Assembly: GCA_019308645.1 (NCBI GenBank)
Contig: JAFDHR010000052.1
Location: 1-13,410, forward strand
Length of the DNA stretch: 13,410 nucleotides
Reading direction: 5' to 3'
Origin: Deltaproteobacteria bacterium
GTDB lineage: Bacteria; Desulfobacterota; DSM-4660; Desulfatiglandales; B25-G16
Shown here: positions 7,835 to 13,410 of the stretch, one piece after another
Layout: each line of letters starts with the position of its first letter
Position numbering within the stretch: the first letter of the stretch is position 1
Translations under genes and position numbers: made by a program
The notes under the pieces: generated by a model
Database searches by the model: none
What the model was told of the DNA's origin: nothing
The model's input: only the letters and a program-made list of their open reading frames with translations

Positions 7835-7863
7835 AATATAGGGAAACTATCGTTGTGTGTCAA
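7835..7863 (-). promoter_or_regulatory. Sigma-70-type promoter for typA
   Basis: On the minus strand, TTGACA (7858-7863) is followed after exactly 17 bases by TATATT (7835-7840). This would start transcription near 7828 and give typA a leader of about 155 bases. A weaker second candidate, TTGACT-17-TAAAAG (7686-7714), lies closer to the start codon. The leader contains an inverted repeat TTCTTATC/GATAAGAA (7744-7751 and 7808-7815). Confidence 0.65.
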
Positions 7864-7870
7864 GCACACA
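7854..7870. promoter_or_regulatory. Perfect dyad over the typA -35 box
   Basis: TGTGTG and CACACA form a perfect 6-base inverted repeat around a 5-base spacer, and the dyad covers the -35 element of the typA promoter. A protein bound here would block RNA polymerase, so it is a plausible operator. It is not a standard CRP/FNR site. Confidence 0.35.
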
Positions 7871-7974
7871 GTGCCTGCTTAAATCCTTTCAAGGAAAATG
7901 TGACTTTTAAATGTCATGGTAAACTTTTCATAATAACAAATAGGCGCACAATAGCATATGGATTTAATATTCCC

Positions 7975-8223
7975 TCACAATCTTCGCTTTTTCCTTGACA
8001 TCCTAAGTGGCACTTTCTTAAGGTTCTTGTAAAAATGGGCTGGGTTTAAAAAGAGTGGCGTTTTATTCGCTTTCGCCAGAATACCCTGCAGCTCGCGCAG
8101 GGCTTGCGCCGCGTCTGCTGCGGGAGCTTCATTGCCAGCATGCATATATAGAAAGATTTTGAGAGGAGATCGATATATGGCTAAAGGCTTGTTAAGTGGT
8201 TTAGTGAGAAAAAGGCGTTGGGT
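7975..8223 (-). pseudogene. Likely 3' remnant of a GC-richer protein gene
   Basis: This minus-strand frame is open from 8223 to a TGA at 7975. From an internal ATG (8143-8145) it encodes 56 residues. The stretch starting MHAGNEAPAADAAQALREL uses codons such as GCG, CTG, CGC and CAG, unlike the AT-rich flanks, and alternates helix-like and loop-like segments as real proteins do. Upstream of the ATG the frame continues (TQRLFLTKPLNKPLAIY) until an in-frame stop, with no ribosome binding site. I do not recognise the family. The best reading is the C-terminal end of a gene that lost its front. It occupies the middle of the 760-base gap between typA and the J-domain gene. Confidence 0.4.
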
Positions 8224-8305
8224 TCATCACTCAGCAAATGACCTTGGCACTTCGCTTCAAGGTTATAAACGGGCGAAACTTACAAGTTCCATAAGAGGTT
8301 CATAA
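8177..8305 (+). CDS. Possible small basic protein, 42 residues
   Basis: An ATG at 8177 has a very good ribosome binding site (GAGAGGAG, spacing about 8) and opens a 42-codon frame beginning MAKGLLSGLVRKRRWVHH, ending in TAA at 8303-8305. The product is rich in Lys and Arg. It partly overlaps, on the opposite strand, the putative gene remnant, so the two cannot both be taken at face value. No family is recognised. The ribosome binding site is the main support. Confidence 0.25.
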   Translation: MAKGLLSGLVRKRRWVHHSANDLGTSLQGYKRAKLTSSIRGS

Positions 8306-8316
8306 GCGACTATTTT

Positions 8317-8334
8317 AATTGCTAATTGCTAATT
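8317..8334. repeat. Short tandem repeat, unit AATTGCT
   Basis: AATTGCT is repeated twice and followed by a further AATT, in the gap before the J-domain gene. It resembles the low-complexity tandem at 1277-1301 in style but not in sequence. Confidence 0.5.
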
Positions 8335-8359
8335 TTAAATTTAGTTTCTTAGGAGAACA

Positions 8360-8455
8360 ATGGTGAAGACATTGCCTGAGAGATCAGGCGGTAGAATAAA
8401 GAGGTATTTTTTTAGGAGGCAAAGAAAGATACAATGGATATTCGACGATGTTTAG
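8360..8455 (+). CDS. Possible 31-residue leader ORF overlapping the J-domain gene start
   Basis: ATG at 8360 follows AGGAG at a short spacing of 4 bases. The frame encodes a very basic peptide (MVKTLPERSGGRIKRYFF, then RRQRK) and ends in TAG at 8453-8455, 20 bases inside the J-domain gene in a different frame. It could couple translation of the downstream gene, whose own AGGAGG site is a long 14 bases from its ATG. The support is positional only. Confidence 0.2.
   Translation: MVKTLPERSGGRIKRYFFRRQRKIQWIFDDV
8374..8389 (+). other. GNRA-capped hairpin in the J-domain gene leader
   Basis: GCCTGA and TCAGGC pair perfectly around a GAGA tetraloop, 25 bases before the AGGAGG ribosome binding site of the J-domain gene. 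It would form a stable local RNA hairpin. I could not match the surrounding sequence to a known riboswitch. Confidence 0.4.
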
Positions 8456-8997
8456 ACATTCTTGAGCTTAAACATGATGCTACCATAGATGAGGCAAAAC
8501 AGGCCTATAAAGATATGGTAAATATCTGGCATCCGGATCGTTTCTCCAGCAATCCTCGTCTAAAACAAAAGGCTGAGGATAAACTAAAGGAAATTAATGA
8601 AGCCTATGAGATGATGCAGTCCTTTTTATCTTCGAAAAAGCCGCTGGAGCCAGAGAAAGCCCCGTACGCAAAAGCTTACCCAGACGCAGATATCAGCGCA
8701 AATGCAAGCAGTAGGGCAAGGGACCATAAATCACAGGCAGAGACTGGAACAAAGGATAAAACAGAGGCCTTTTTTGAAGCAGGCACAGGTATTGTTTTAA
8801 GCTTGTTTTCCTATCTTTCTTCAGCAGTTCGTCGCATAGTAACAGAGGCCAAAACCGAAATAGACCAGGGAAAATCGGACCAGTGGCAAAAAAGTGGTGA
8901 TATGAGAGGAAAAGGCAGAGGTAGAGGCATGGGAAGCGGGAAAAGAATGGGTAGAGGTGGTAGGGGAGGAGGAAGAGGGGGAGGCAGAGGCATGTAA
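8434..8997 (+). CDS. J-domain (DnaJ-like) protein with Arg-Gly-rich tail
   Basis: J-domain proteins stimulate the ATPase of Hsp70 (DnaK) and deliver clients to it. Here the J-domain occupies residues 1 to about 66, with the HPD motif at 33-35 (IWHPDRF) and a basic helix II before it. The G/F, zinc-finger and substrate-binding domains of true DnaJ are absent. A polar linker follows, then a hydrophobic or amphipathic stretch (about 112-130, EAGTGIVLSLFSYL) that might contact a membrane or partner. The last 30 or so residues are almost only Gly, Arg, Met and Lys, like an RGG RNA-binding tail. Of 187 residues, only the J-domain is recognisable. An AGGAGG site lies 14 bases upstream, a long spacing. 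The gene is convergent with the DUF89 gene, 22 bases apart. Confidence 0.88.
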   Translation: MDIRRCLDILELKHDATIDEAKQAYKDMVNIWHPDRFSSNPRLKQKAEDKLKEINEAYEMMQSFLSSKKPLEPEKAPYAKAYPDADISANASSRARDHKSQAETGTKDKTEAFFEAGTGIVLSLFSYLSSAVRRIVTEAKTEIDQGKSDQWQKSGDMRGKGRGRGMGSGKRMGRGGRGGGRGGGRGM

Positions 8998-9019
8998 GGT
9001 CAAGATTTTACCCAATTTA

Positions 9020-9865
9020 TTACACATTTATTCCTTTCAACACAATATCCCCTTCGGTAACGCCAATATCCTTAGCTATGACATAGCATTTTGCCTTCAG
9101 CAGAAAAAATATAGGCTTTTTTTCATCAGAAAGCCCCTCATAGTTTCCTTGTCCCTTACTTATCACAAATTTTGCGTCGTGATATATCTTTCTAAATTTA
9201 CTGCTGCATGTTGTAAGTATGGTACCAGGAGCATTTGTCCCGGATGACACTATCGTTGCAACTTTATCTATTCCTGCCAGTATTGCGTCATCATATGTTA
9301 CATCATTTATAACGGGTTCATCTCTCACAATATATATCACTGGCTTTTTTAATTCTTCTATTAAAATCCTATCAAAAACAGATTCCCCGGCATTATCGCC
9401 GATAAAAAGGATCTCATCAGCCTTGTCTAAACACTCCTTGAATTTAGTGTAATCATATATTGCAAAATCTTTTTCGAGCACTTCATGTATTTCTCTTTCA
9501 ATATCAAAATTTCTATTCACACCAAAGTCGATTATATTACCGGCAATCGCAATTCTTATCGCTGAAAGGAGACTATCATCTGATTGCTCAATTTCCTCTT
9601 TTACAGAATGGTATAAAGAAAGGGCTTTGTTAGTGCTTTCAATCTTTATTTCCTTATAAGGATCATAGTTACCTGTGATTTCTCTTACTTTTTCATATAT
9701 TAGCCTGCCAGTCTCTGGTGGAGTGCTCTCAAGAGGAATGTCCTTGAGCACCATTCCTATCTCATCCAAAAGCCTCTTTATCTTTCCTTCATCATCTGTT
9801 GCTATTCGTCCTGCGCGAAGCGCTTGATTGAAAAAGCAGGGAATACAGTCAAGATATGTTTTCAT
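9020..9865 (-). CDS. DUF89/ARMT1-like metal-dependent phosphatase
   Basis: DUF89 proteins are metal-dependent phosphatases thought to remove damaged or side-product phosphometabolites. The 281 residues match the bacterial and archaeal subfamily. The N-terminal pair CIPC (Cys7, Cys10) is typical of it. The active site is visible as AGNIIDFG (108-115), DNAGE with Asp165 (157-165), RDEPVINDVT (181-190) and KGQGNYE (237-243), which together bind the metal and phosphate. No membrane segment or signal peptide is seen. The start has a good AAAGGA site. The gene follows the cupin gene by 106 bases on the same strand and could be cotranscribed. The true substrate is unknown. Confidence 0.9.
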   Translation of the reverse strand: MKTYLDCIPCFFNQALRAGRIATDDEGKIKRLLDEIGMVLKDIPLESTPPETGRLIYEKVREITGNYDPYKEIKIESTNKALSLYHSVKEEIEQSDDSLLSAIRIAIAGNIIDFGVNRNFDIEREIHEVLEKDFAIYDYTKFKECLDKADEILFIGDNAGESVFDRILIEELKKPVIYIVRDEPVINDVTYDDAILAGIDKVATIVSSGTNAPGTILTTCSSKFRKIYHDAKFVISKGQGNYEGLSDEKKPIFFLLKAKCYVIAKDIGVTEGDIVLKGINV

Positions 9866-9932
9866 TTAATCCTTTCTTGGCGAATTTTTTATCTGCATCC
9901 GTCACCTCTGATAAACTAAATATTCTCTACCT

Positions 9933-9951
9933 ATACACCATCCAGGTGTAT
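9933..9951 (-). other. Hairpin between the cupin and DUF89 genes
   Basis: ATACACC and GGTGTAT pair perfectly around a 5-base loop, in the 106-base gap downstream of the cupin gene. No T tract follows on the minus strand, so it is more likely a stabilising or processing hairpin than a terminator. Confidence 0.35.
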
Positions 9952-9971
9952 TGTTACATCTGTGGAATGAG

Positions 9972-10286
9972 TCAAATAACTTCCATAGTCTCTGCTGCTC
10001 GAAGACAATGCTGGGCATCCGGTGGTACATAAAGGGCAATACCTGGCTTGAGATCAACTGCTTCTCCATTCACCTCACCAGTTCCCTTGCCTTTTAGAAC
10101 GAAAAACTCATGTTCCCAAGGATGGCTATGATTAGGACTTTGTCCGCCTGGTTCAATGGTTAAAACTCTCAAATTAAAATTGGGAGCCCCGTCCTTTTCT
10201 GTAATTACGTGCCGTATGACTGCTCCCTTAGCTCCATCTGTTTCGGTTTTTTCTGCTTCCTGATCTAAATAATGAATGTGTTTCAC
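9972..10286 (-). CDS. Small single-domain cupin protein
   Basis: Cupins are beta-barrel proteins that bind a metal or a small ligand. This one has 104 residues. The first cupin motif is GGQSPNHSHPWEHEFFVLKG (about 48-67), with His and Glu metal ligands and the usual closing Gly. The second is the PPDAQHCLR region (about 89-97), with its single His. The start is GTG, set by a very strong AGGAGGAGG site a few bases upstream. No catalytic or DNA-binding domain is fused, so the role cannot be told: it may be a sensor, isomerase, dioxygenase or storage fold. It lies upstream of the DUF89 gene on the same strand, and downstream of the repeat at 10329. Confidence 0.88.
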   Translation of the reverse strand: MKHIHYLDQEAEKTETDGAKGAVIRHVITEKDGAPNFNLRVLTIEPGGQSPNHSHPWEHEFFVLKGKGTGEVNGEAVDLKPGIALYVPPDAQHCLRAAETMEVI

Positions 10287-10328
10287 TTTTCCTCCTCCTG
10301 TCTAATAGTATGTTAAAGTGACTACCCG

Positions 10329-10470
10329 GGTTGTCAGGTTCACAGTTCAAGCCTGCCCACCGGACGGCAGGCGGGGTTCAGGGTTAACTACTTTAAGTTC
10401 TTGATACTCGCCTGCCAGATCGCGGACAGGCATGAACCCTTGAACCCTGAACCTTTCAACCCGTGAACGG
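10329..10470. repeat. Compound palindromic repeat element, copies 3 and 4
   Basis: Two palindromic cores sit in one element: GCCTGCC/GGCAGGC (10351-10372) and GCCTGCC with GGACAGGC, one mismatch (10410-10431). GGTTCAGGGTT (10375-10385) is matched in inverted form by AACCCTGAACC (about 10444-10454). The left edge GGTTGTCAGGTTCAC (10329-10343) matches copy 2 at 14 of 15 positions. The element fills much of the 265-base gap between cupin and transketolase; both are on the minus strand, so its hairpins follow the transketolase stop and might end that transcript. Confidence 0.6.
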
Positions 10471-10551
10471 TTACTAAAGATCTAAATTTTCTACCCGAAC
10501 CACTTATACGTCTATTGACTTATCTTTTTATCCACCTCCAACATGTTTCGC

Positions 10552-12585
10552 CTATACACTGTTCAAAAGTTCCCTGGCATCCTTTATAACATGTTCTACT
10601 GTGAAACCGAATTGTTGAAAGAGCTCTTCTCCTGGAGCAGAGGCCCCAAAGCGTTCTATACCAATGATCTTGCCCTGCGTCCCGGTGTATTTCTCCCATC
10701 CATAAGGACAGCCAGCTTCAACCGCAAGGCGCGCATTTACATGAGATGGTAACACCTCCTCATGATACGCTTCAGACTGCATTTCAAAAAGTTCCCAGCA
10801 TGGAACATTGACCAGTCGGGCCTTAATGCCCTGATCTACCAACCGCTCATATGCCGACAGCAGAATAGGCACCTCTGACCCTGTGCCTATCAAGATCAGT
10901 TCAGGTTTTGATTCAGGGGCATCGGCCAGAACATAGGCACCGCGTTGAAGTCCACTTGCTTTAGTATAGCGATCCCTATCAATGATAGGTAGCTTCTGTC
11001 GCGTTAGAATCAGTGCGGTCGGTCCATCTCGACGGCTCAGGGCTATTTTCCATGCCTCTACTGTCTCCTGGGCATCCGCAGGGCGGATAACCATCAGGTT
11101 TGGCACGGCTCTTAAGCTGGAAAGCTGCTCGATGGGTTGATGGGTGGGGCCATCCTCCCCCAGCCCGATGGAATCGTGAGTGAAGACATAAATCACAGGC
11201 AATCCCATCATTGCCGCCAAACGAATAGCCGGGCGCATGTAATCGGAAAAGATCAGAAACGTCCCACAATAAGGGATGAGGGCCCCACTGAGGGCCATAC
11301 CATTCAAAATCGCTCCCATGGCATGCTCGCGGATGCCAAAATGAATGTTGGGGCCACATGTGTTTTTAAACTCTCCGAAGTCTTTCAGAAAGGTGTTGTT
11401 TGAGGGAGCTAAATCTGCTGAACCACCGATAAGGCCAGGAAGGTGGGGCGCAACTGCTTGCAGAATTTTGCCAGAGGCAGAACGGGTTGCCACAGCCCCA
11501 TCTTCTAATTTAAAAAGGGGTAAAGAATCTTCCCACTGGGAAATGTCAGGGTCTTTATGCATATGCTCCCACTCATGGGCAAGTTCAGGGTAGGTTGTTT
11601 TATAGGCCTCCCACAGAGATAACCATTGTTCCTCGTGTTCTTGCCCACGTTTTTCCGCTTCTCTAAAATGTACAAGCACATCCTCGGGAACGAGAAATGC
11701 GGGGGTTTCAGGCCATTGAAGGTTTTTCTTTGTCAGGAGTATCTCGTCTTTGCCCAATGGCGCTCCATGGGCATCAGCGGAGTCCTGCTTGTTGGGACTC
11801 CCATAAGCAATGTTGGTCCTTGCAATAATAAGAGAGGGCTTTGATTTCTCTTCTTTGGCTTGTTGAATGCTCTTCTCGATACCTGTCAAATCATAGCCAT
11901 TTACATGCTGGACGTGCCAGTTGTATGCATCAAAGCGGCGGGCTACATCCTCACTTAAGGCAAAATCGGTGGGTCCCTCGATGGTTATCCGATTATCCAG
12001 ATAGATATAGATCAGGTTTCCCAGACCAATGTGCCCTGCCAGAGAAGCCGCCTCGGAAGTGACTCCCTCCATAATATCTCCATCACTCACCAAAGAGAAG
12101 ATAAAGTAATCAACCAGTGGAAAGCCAGGCCTGTTAAAGCGGTTGGCCAGAAACCTCTCAGCCATAGCCATGCCAACGCCGGTTGCAAAGCCCTGACCCA
12201 ACGGGCCCGTTGTAGTTTCCACACCAGGCGCACAGCCATACTCGGGATGTCCAGGGGTTTTACTATTCCATTGTCGAAAGGCCTTTATCTCGTCGAGTGT
12301 AAGATTATACCCTGTCAGAAAGAGGATAGCATATAACAGCATGGAGCCATGGCCGGCTGATAAAACAAAGCGATCGCGATTTAGCCATTGTGGATTTTTA
12401 GGATTGTACCTCATGATTTTGGTCCAGAGAACATAAGCTAAGTCAGAGGCCTCCATAGGCATACCGGGGTGACCCGAATTAGCCTTCTGCACTGCATCTA
12501 CCGCTAAAAAACGAATCGTGTTGATGCATTTACTTTCAAATGAATCCAGAAACTCATTTGACTTTCTCTTATTTTCAGATGTCAT
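10552..12585 (-). CDS. tkt: Transketolase
   Basis: Transketolase moves two-carbon ketol units between sugar phosphates in the non-oxidative pentose phosphate or Calvin pathway, using thiamine diphosphate. The 677 residues are full length. SGHPG (37-41) and SAGHGS (77-82) hold phosphate- and cofactor-contacting His residues, GPLGQG (127-132) is typical, and the thiamine-diphosphate/metal motif runs from SDGDIMEG (167-174) to Asn198. The pyrimidine-binding domain has [17 protein letters not shown] with the cofactor-activating Glu, and [15 protein letters not shown] follows. The start at 12585 is chosen for AAAGGAG 7 bases upstream; a frame open to 12606 lacks such a site. It stands alone between repeats and the small ORF upstream; no other pentose-phosphate gene is in view. 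Confidence 0.97.
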   Translation of the reverse strand: MTSENKRKSNEFLDSFESKCINTIRFLAVDAVQKANSGHPGMPMEASDLAYVLWTKIMRYNPKNPQWLNRDRFVLSAGHGSMLLYAILFLTGYNLTLDEIKAFRQWNSKTPGHPEYGCAPGVETTTGPLGQGFATGVGMAMAERFLANRFNRPGFPLVDYFIFSLVSDGDIMEGVTSEAASLAGHIGLGNLIYIYLDNRITIEGPTDFALSEDVARRFDAYNWHVQHVNGYDLTGIEKSIQQAKEEKSKPSLIIARTNIAYGSPNKQDSADAHGAPLGKDEILLTKKNLQWPETPAFLVPEDVLVHFREAEKRGQEHEEQWLSLWEAYKTTYPELAHEWEHMHKDPDISQWEDSLPLFKLEDGAVATRSASGKILQAVAPHLPGLIGGSADLAPSNNTFLKDFGEFKNTCGPNIHFGIREHAMGAILNGMALSGALIPYCGTFLIFSDYMRPAIRLAAMMGLPVIYVFTHDSIGLGEDGPTHQPIEQLSSLRAVPNLMVIRPADAQETVEAWKIALSRRDGPTALILTRQKLPIIDRDRYTKASGLQRGAYVLADAPESKPELILIGTGSEVPILLSAYERLVDQGIKARLVNVPCWELFEMQSEAYHEEVLPSHVNARLAVEAGCPYGWEKYTGTQGKIIGIERFGASAPGEELFQQFGFTVEHVIKDARELLNSV

Positions 12586-12668
12586 TTTCAGCTCCTTTAT
12601 TATCACGAAATATAGTTATCATCTTTTTCCCATAGGTTGAGATACTTCCATCTGACTATGGCTAATAC

Positions 12669-12788
12669 CTAAGCAAGTATCATTTCTCCAGCTTCTTTTA
12701 ATGCACTTGAATATTTTATTATTTTACTCAATAAGTCAACGGCAATCTCTGCAAACTTTGACATAATATTGTGATATCTTTGCATCAT
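12669..12788 (-). CDS. Possible small protein, 39 residues
   Basis: Upstream of transketolase, on the same strand, a frame opens with two ATG codons (12783-12788) and ends in TAG (12669-12671). Residues from the third ATG (12762-12764) begin MSKFAEIAVDLLSKIIKY and continue SSALKEAGEMILA. The hydrophobic residues recur every three or four positions, as in an amphipathic helix. No good ribosome binding site is present. A weak promoter candidate for transketolase (TTGACT at 12734-12739, TAAAAT at 12713-12718) lies inside it. It may be a leader peptide, the tail of a lost gene, or chance. It is the only content I see between transketolase and the tRNA terminator. Confidence 0.3.
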   Translation of the reverse strand: MMQRYHNIMSKFAEIAVDLLSKIIKYSSALKEAGEMILA

Positions 12789-12886
12789 ATGAATGAATTT
12801 TGAAATTCTTTATTTGAAAGCGCTACCTTACAAATTTTTATAATGAATCTTGTGGGAAACGATTCAAACTCAGCAAGGTTACTGCG

Positions 12887-12919
12887 AAAAAAAAGGTTTC
12901 CAAGAATTTCTTGGAAACC
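12887..12919 (-). terminator. Intrinsic terminator of the tRNA-Arg/tRNA-Lys transcript
   Basis: On the minus strand a perfect 12-base stem (GGTTTCCAAGAA with TTCTTGGAAACC) is followed directly by eight T residues (12887-12894 read as A on the plus strand). It begins 13 bases after the tRNA-Lys CCA end. This is a textbook Rho-independent terminator. Confidence 0.93.
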
Positions 12920-12932
12920 TTTGCTTGATGTA

Positions 12933-13008
<76 letters not shown>

Positions 13009-13022
13009 TTTGAAGCTTTCAA

Positions 13023-13096
<74 letters not shown>

Positions 13097-13160
13097 TTAT
13101 GCTTCTTTTATTCCATTACTGGATAATCACTAATGATCCATTAACAGGTCTATATTTTCC

Positions 13161-13166
13161 TGTCAA
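13161..13166 (-). promoter_or_regulatory. Possible -35 box for the tRNA genes
   Basis: TTGACA on the minus strand lies about 65 bases before tRNA-Arg. At 17 bases spacing the -10 would be TAATGG, a poor match, so only the -35 is convincing. Confidence 0.3.
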
Positions 13167-13187
13167 TATTAATTTTGTTAAAAGTCC

Positions 13188-13216
13188 TTGACATTACCAT
13201 GAAATTTCTTTAATTA
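13188..13216 (+). promoter_or_regulatory. Upstream promoter candidate for rplM
   Basis: TTGACA (13188-13193) is followed after 17 bases by TAATTA (13211-13216). Transcripts would carry a leader of roughly 80 bases with a small hairpin TCTCAG/CTGAGA (13223-13228 and 13239-13244). Confidence 0.4.
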
Positions 13217-13262
13217 ACTAAATCTCAGATTGTGTTGGCTGAGAAATATAAAAGATCGGCTA

Positions 13263-13292
13263 TTGACATTATAGTATTTAAATATATAAAAT
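13263..13292 (+). promoter_or_regulatory. Downstream promoter candidate for rplM
   Basis: TTGACA (13263-13268) is followed after 18 bases by TAAAAT (13287-13292). The start of transcription would fall at about 13299, two or three bases from the rplM ATG, so this promoter would give an almost leaderless mRNA. Confidence 0.5.
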
Positions 13293-13301
13293 TTTACTGA
13301 G

Positions 13302-13410
13302 ATGAAAACCTTTGTTGCTAAAGAGCATGAGATAGAAAAAAAGTGGTATCTGATAGATGCTAAGGAAAGGGTTCTGGGAAGGCTGGCCAGTCAGATAGCG
13401 AGTATTTTAA
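13302..13410 (+). CDS. rplM: Ribosomal protein L13 (uL13), N-terminal part, cut by window end
   Basis: The first 36 residues, starting [20 protein letters not shown] and then [16 protein letters not shown], match the N-terminus of large-subunit protein L13, an early assembly protein of the 50S subunit. The W-Y-x-[IV]-D-A and LGRLAS motifs are diagnostic. The gene runs off the window, and rpsI (S9) is its usual downstream partner, not visible here. The start is set by family length. No Shine-Dalgarno sequence stands before the ATG (preceding bases ATTTTACTGAG), and a promoter lies very close. It is divergent from the tRNA pair. Confidence 0.93.
   Translation, partial: MKTFVAKEHEIEKKWYLIDAKERVLGRLASQIASIL

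Noticed and set aside
8006..8023. Sigma-54 promoter (TGGCAC) before the J-domain gene
   Set aside because: The -24-like TGGCAC is present but the -12 TTGC part is missing at the right distance; a sigma-70 -35 (TTGACA at 7995) also lacks a good -10.
8084..8126. GC-rich structured RNA in the typA/J-domain gap
   Set aside because: Its GC-richness is better explained by the minus-strand coding remnant; dyads there are short and I could match no known RNA.
8811..9027. Minus-strand Pro/Ser-rich frames opposite the Gly-Arg tail
   Set aside because: They are mirror images of the purine-rich tail sequence and have no start signals.
10979..11403. Long open frames antisense or out of frame within transketolase
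   Set aside because: They lie fully inside a well-conserved transketolase gene and show no independent start signals or family match.
12586..12606. Transketolase start at 12606
   Set aside because: The ATG at 12585 has AAAGGAG at ideal spacing, while the upstream one lacks a site.

Overview
The window is a stretch of bacterial chromosome, moderately AT-rich, with no sign of phage, plasmid, insertion sequence or CRISPR. Most native genes have clear purine-rich ribosome binding sites. No decisive taxonomic marker is present. The Etf proteins have the look of those from anaerobes, and the dispersed palindromic repeats and mixed gene origins would fit an environmental anaerobe or planctomycete-like genome, but this is a guess.

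Layout. (1) 110-4459, plus strand: an acyl-CoA oxidation or reduction module of acyl-CoA dehydrogenase, EtfB, EtfA and a second acyl-CoA dehydrogenase. The last gene is split by a one-base frameshift in an A5 run. (2) 4493-5446, minus strand: an ADP-ribosylglycohydrolase. (3) 5447-7863: a more AT-rich block with a doubtful small ORF, a palindromic repeat and a typA/bipA GTPase that resembles Bacteroidota versions. It lacks a Shine-Dalgarno site and has a strong promoter overlapped by a perfect dyad. (4) 7864-8433: a gene-poor stretch holding what looks like the degraded 3' end of a GC-richer gene on the minus strand, with short plus-strand ORFs over and after it. (5) 8434-8997: a J-domain protein with an Arg-Gly-rich tail. 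(6) 9020-10286, minus strand: a cupin followed by a DUF89/ARMT1-type metal-dependent phosphatase. (7) 10320-10470: a compound palindromic repeat. (8) 10552-12585, minus strand: transketolase. (9) 12669-12788: a possible 39-residue ORF. (10) 12887-13096, minus strand: tRNA-Arg(UCG) and tRNA-Lys(CUU) ending in a textbook terminator. (11) 13302 to the window edge: the start of rplM (ribosomal protein L13), plus strand.

How the genes relate. The Etf pair would carry electrons to or from the two dehydrogenases, which differ in their active-site bases and may be partners in one complex. The rest are housekeeping or stand-alone functions: translation GTPase, chaperone, metabolite repair, pentose-phosphate or Calvin-type carbon shuffling, tRNAs and ribosomal protein. 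I found no defence or mobile system. The most notable items are the non-canonical second acyl-CoA dehydrogenase, the J-domain protein with an RGG-like tail, the foreign-looking typA block beside a gene remnant, and the repeat family that borders several genes.
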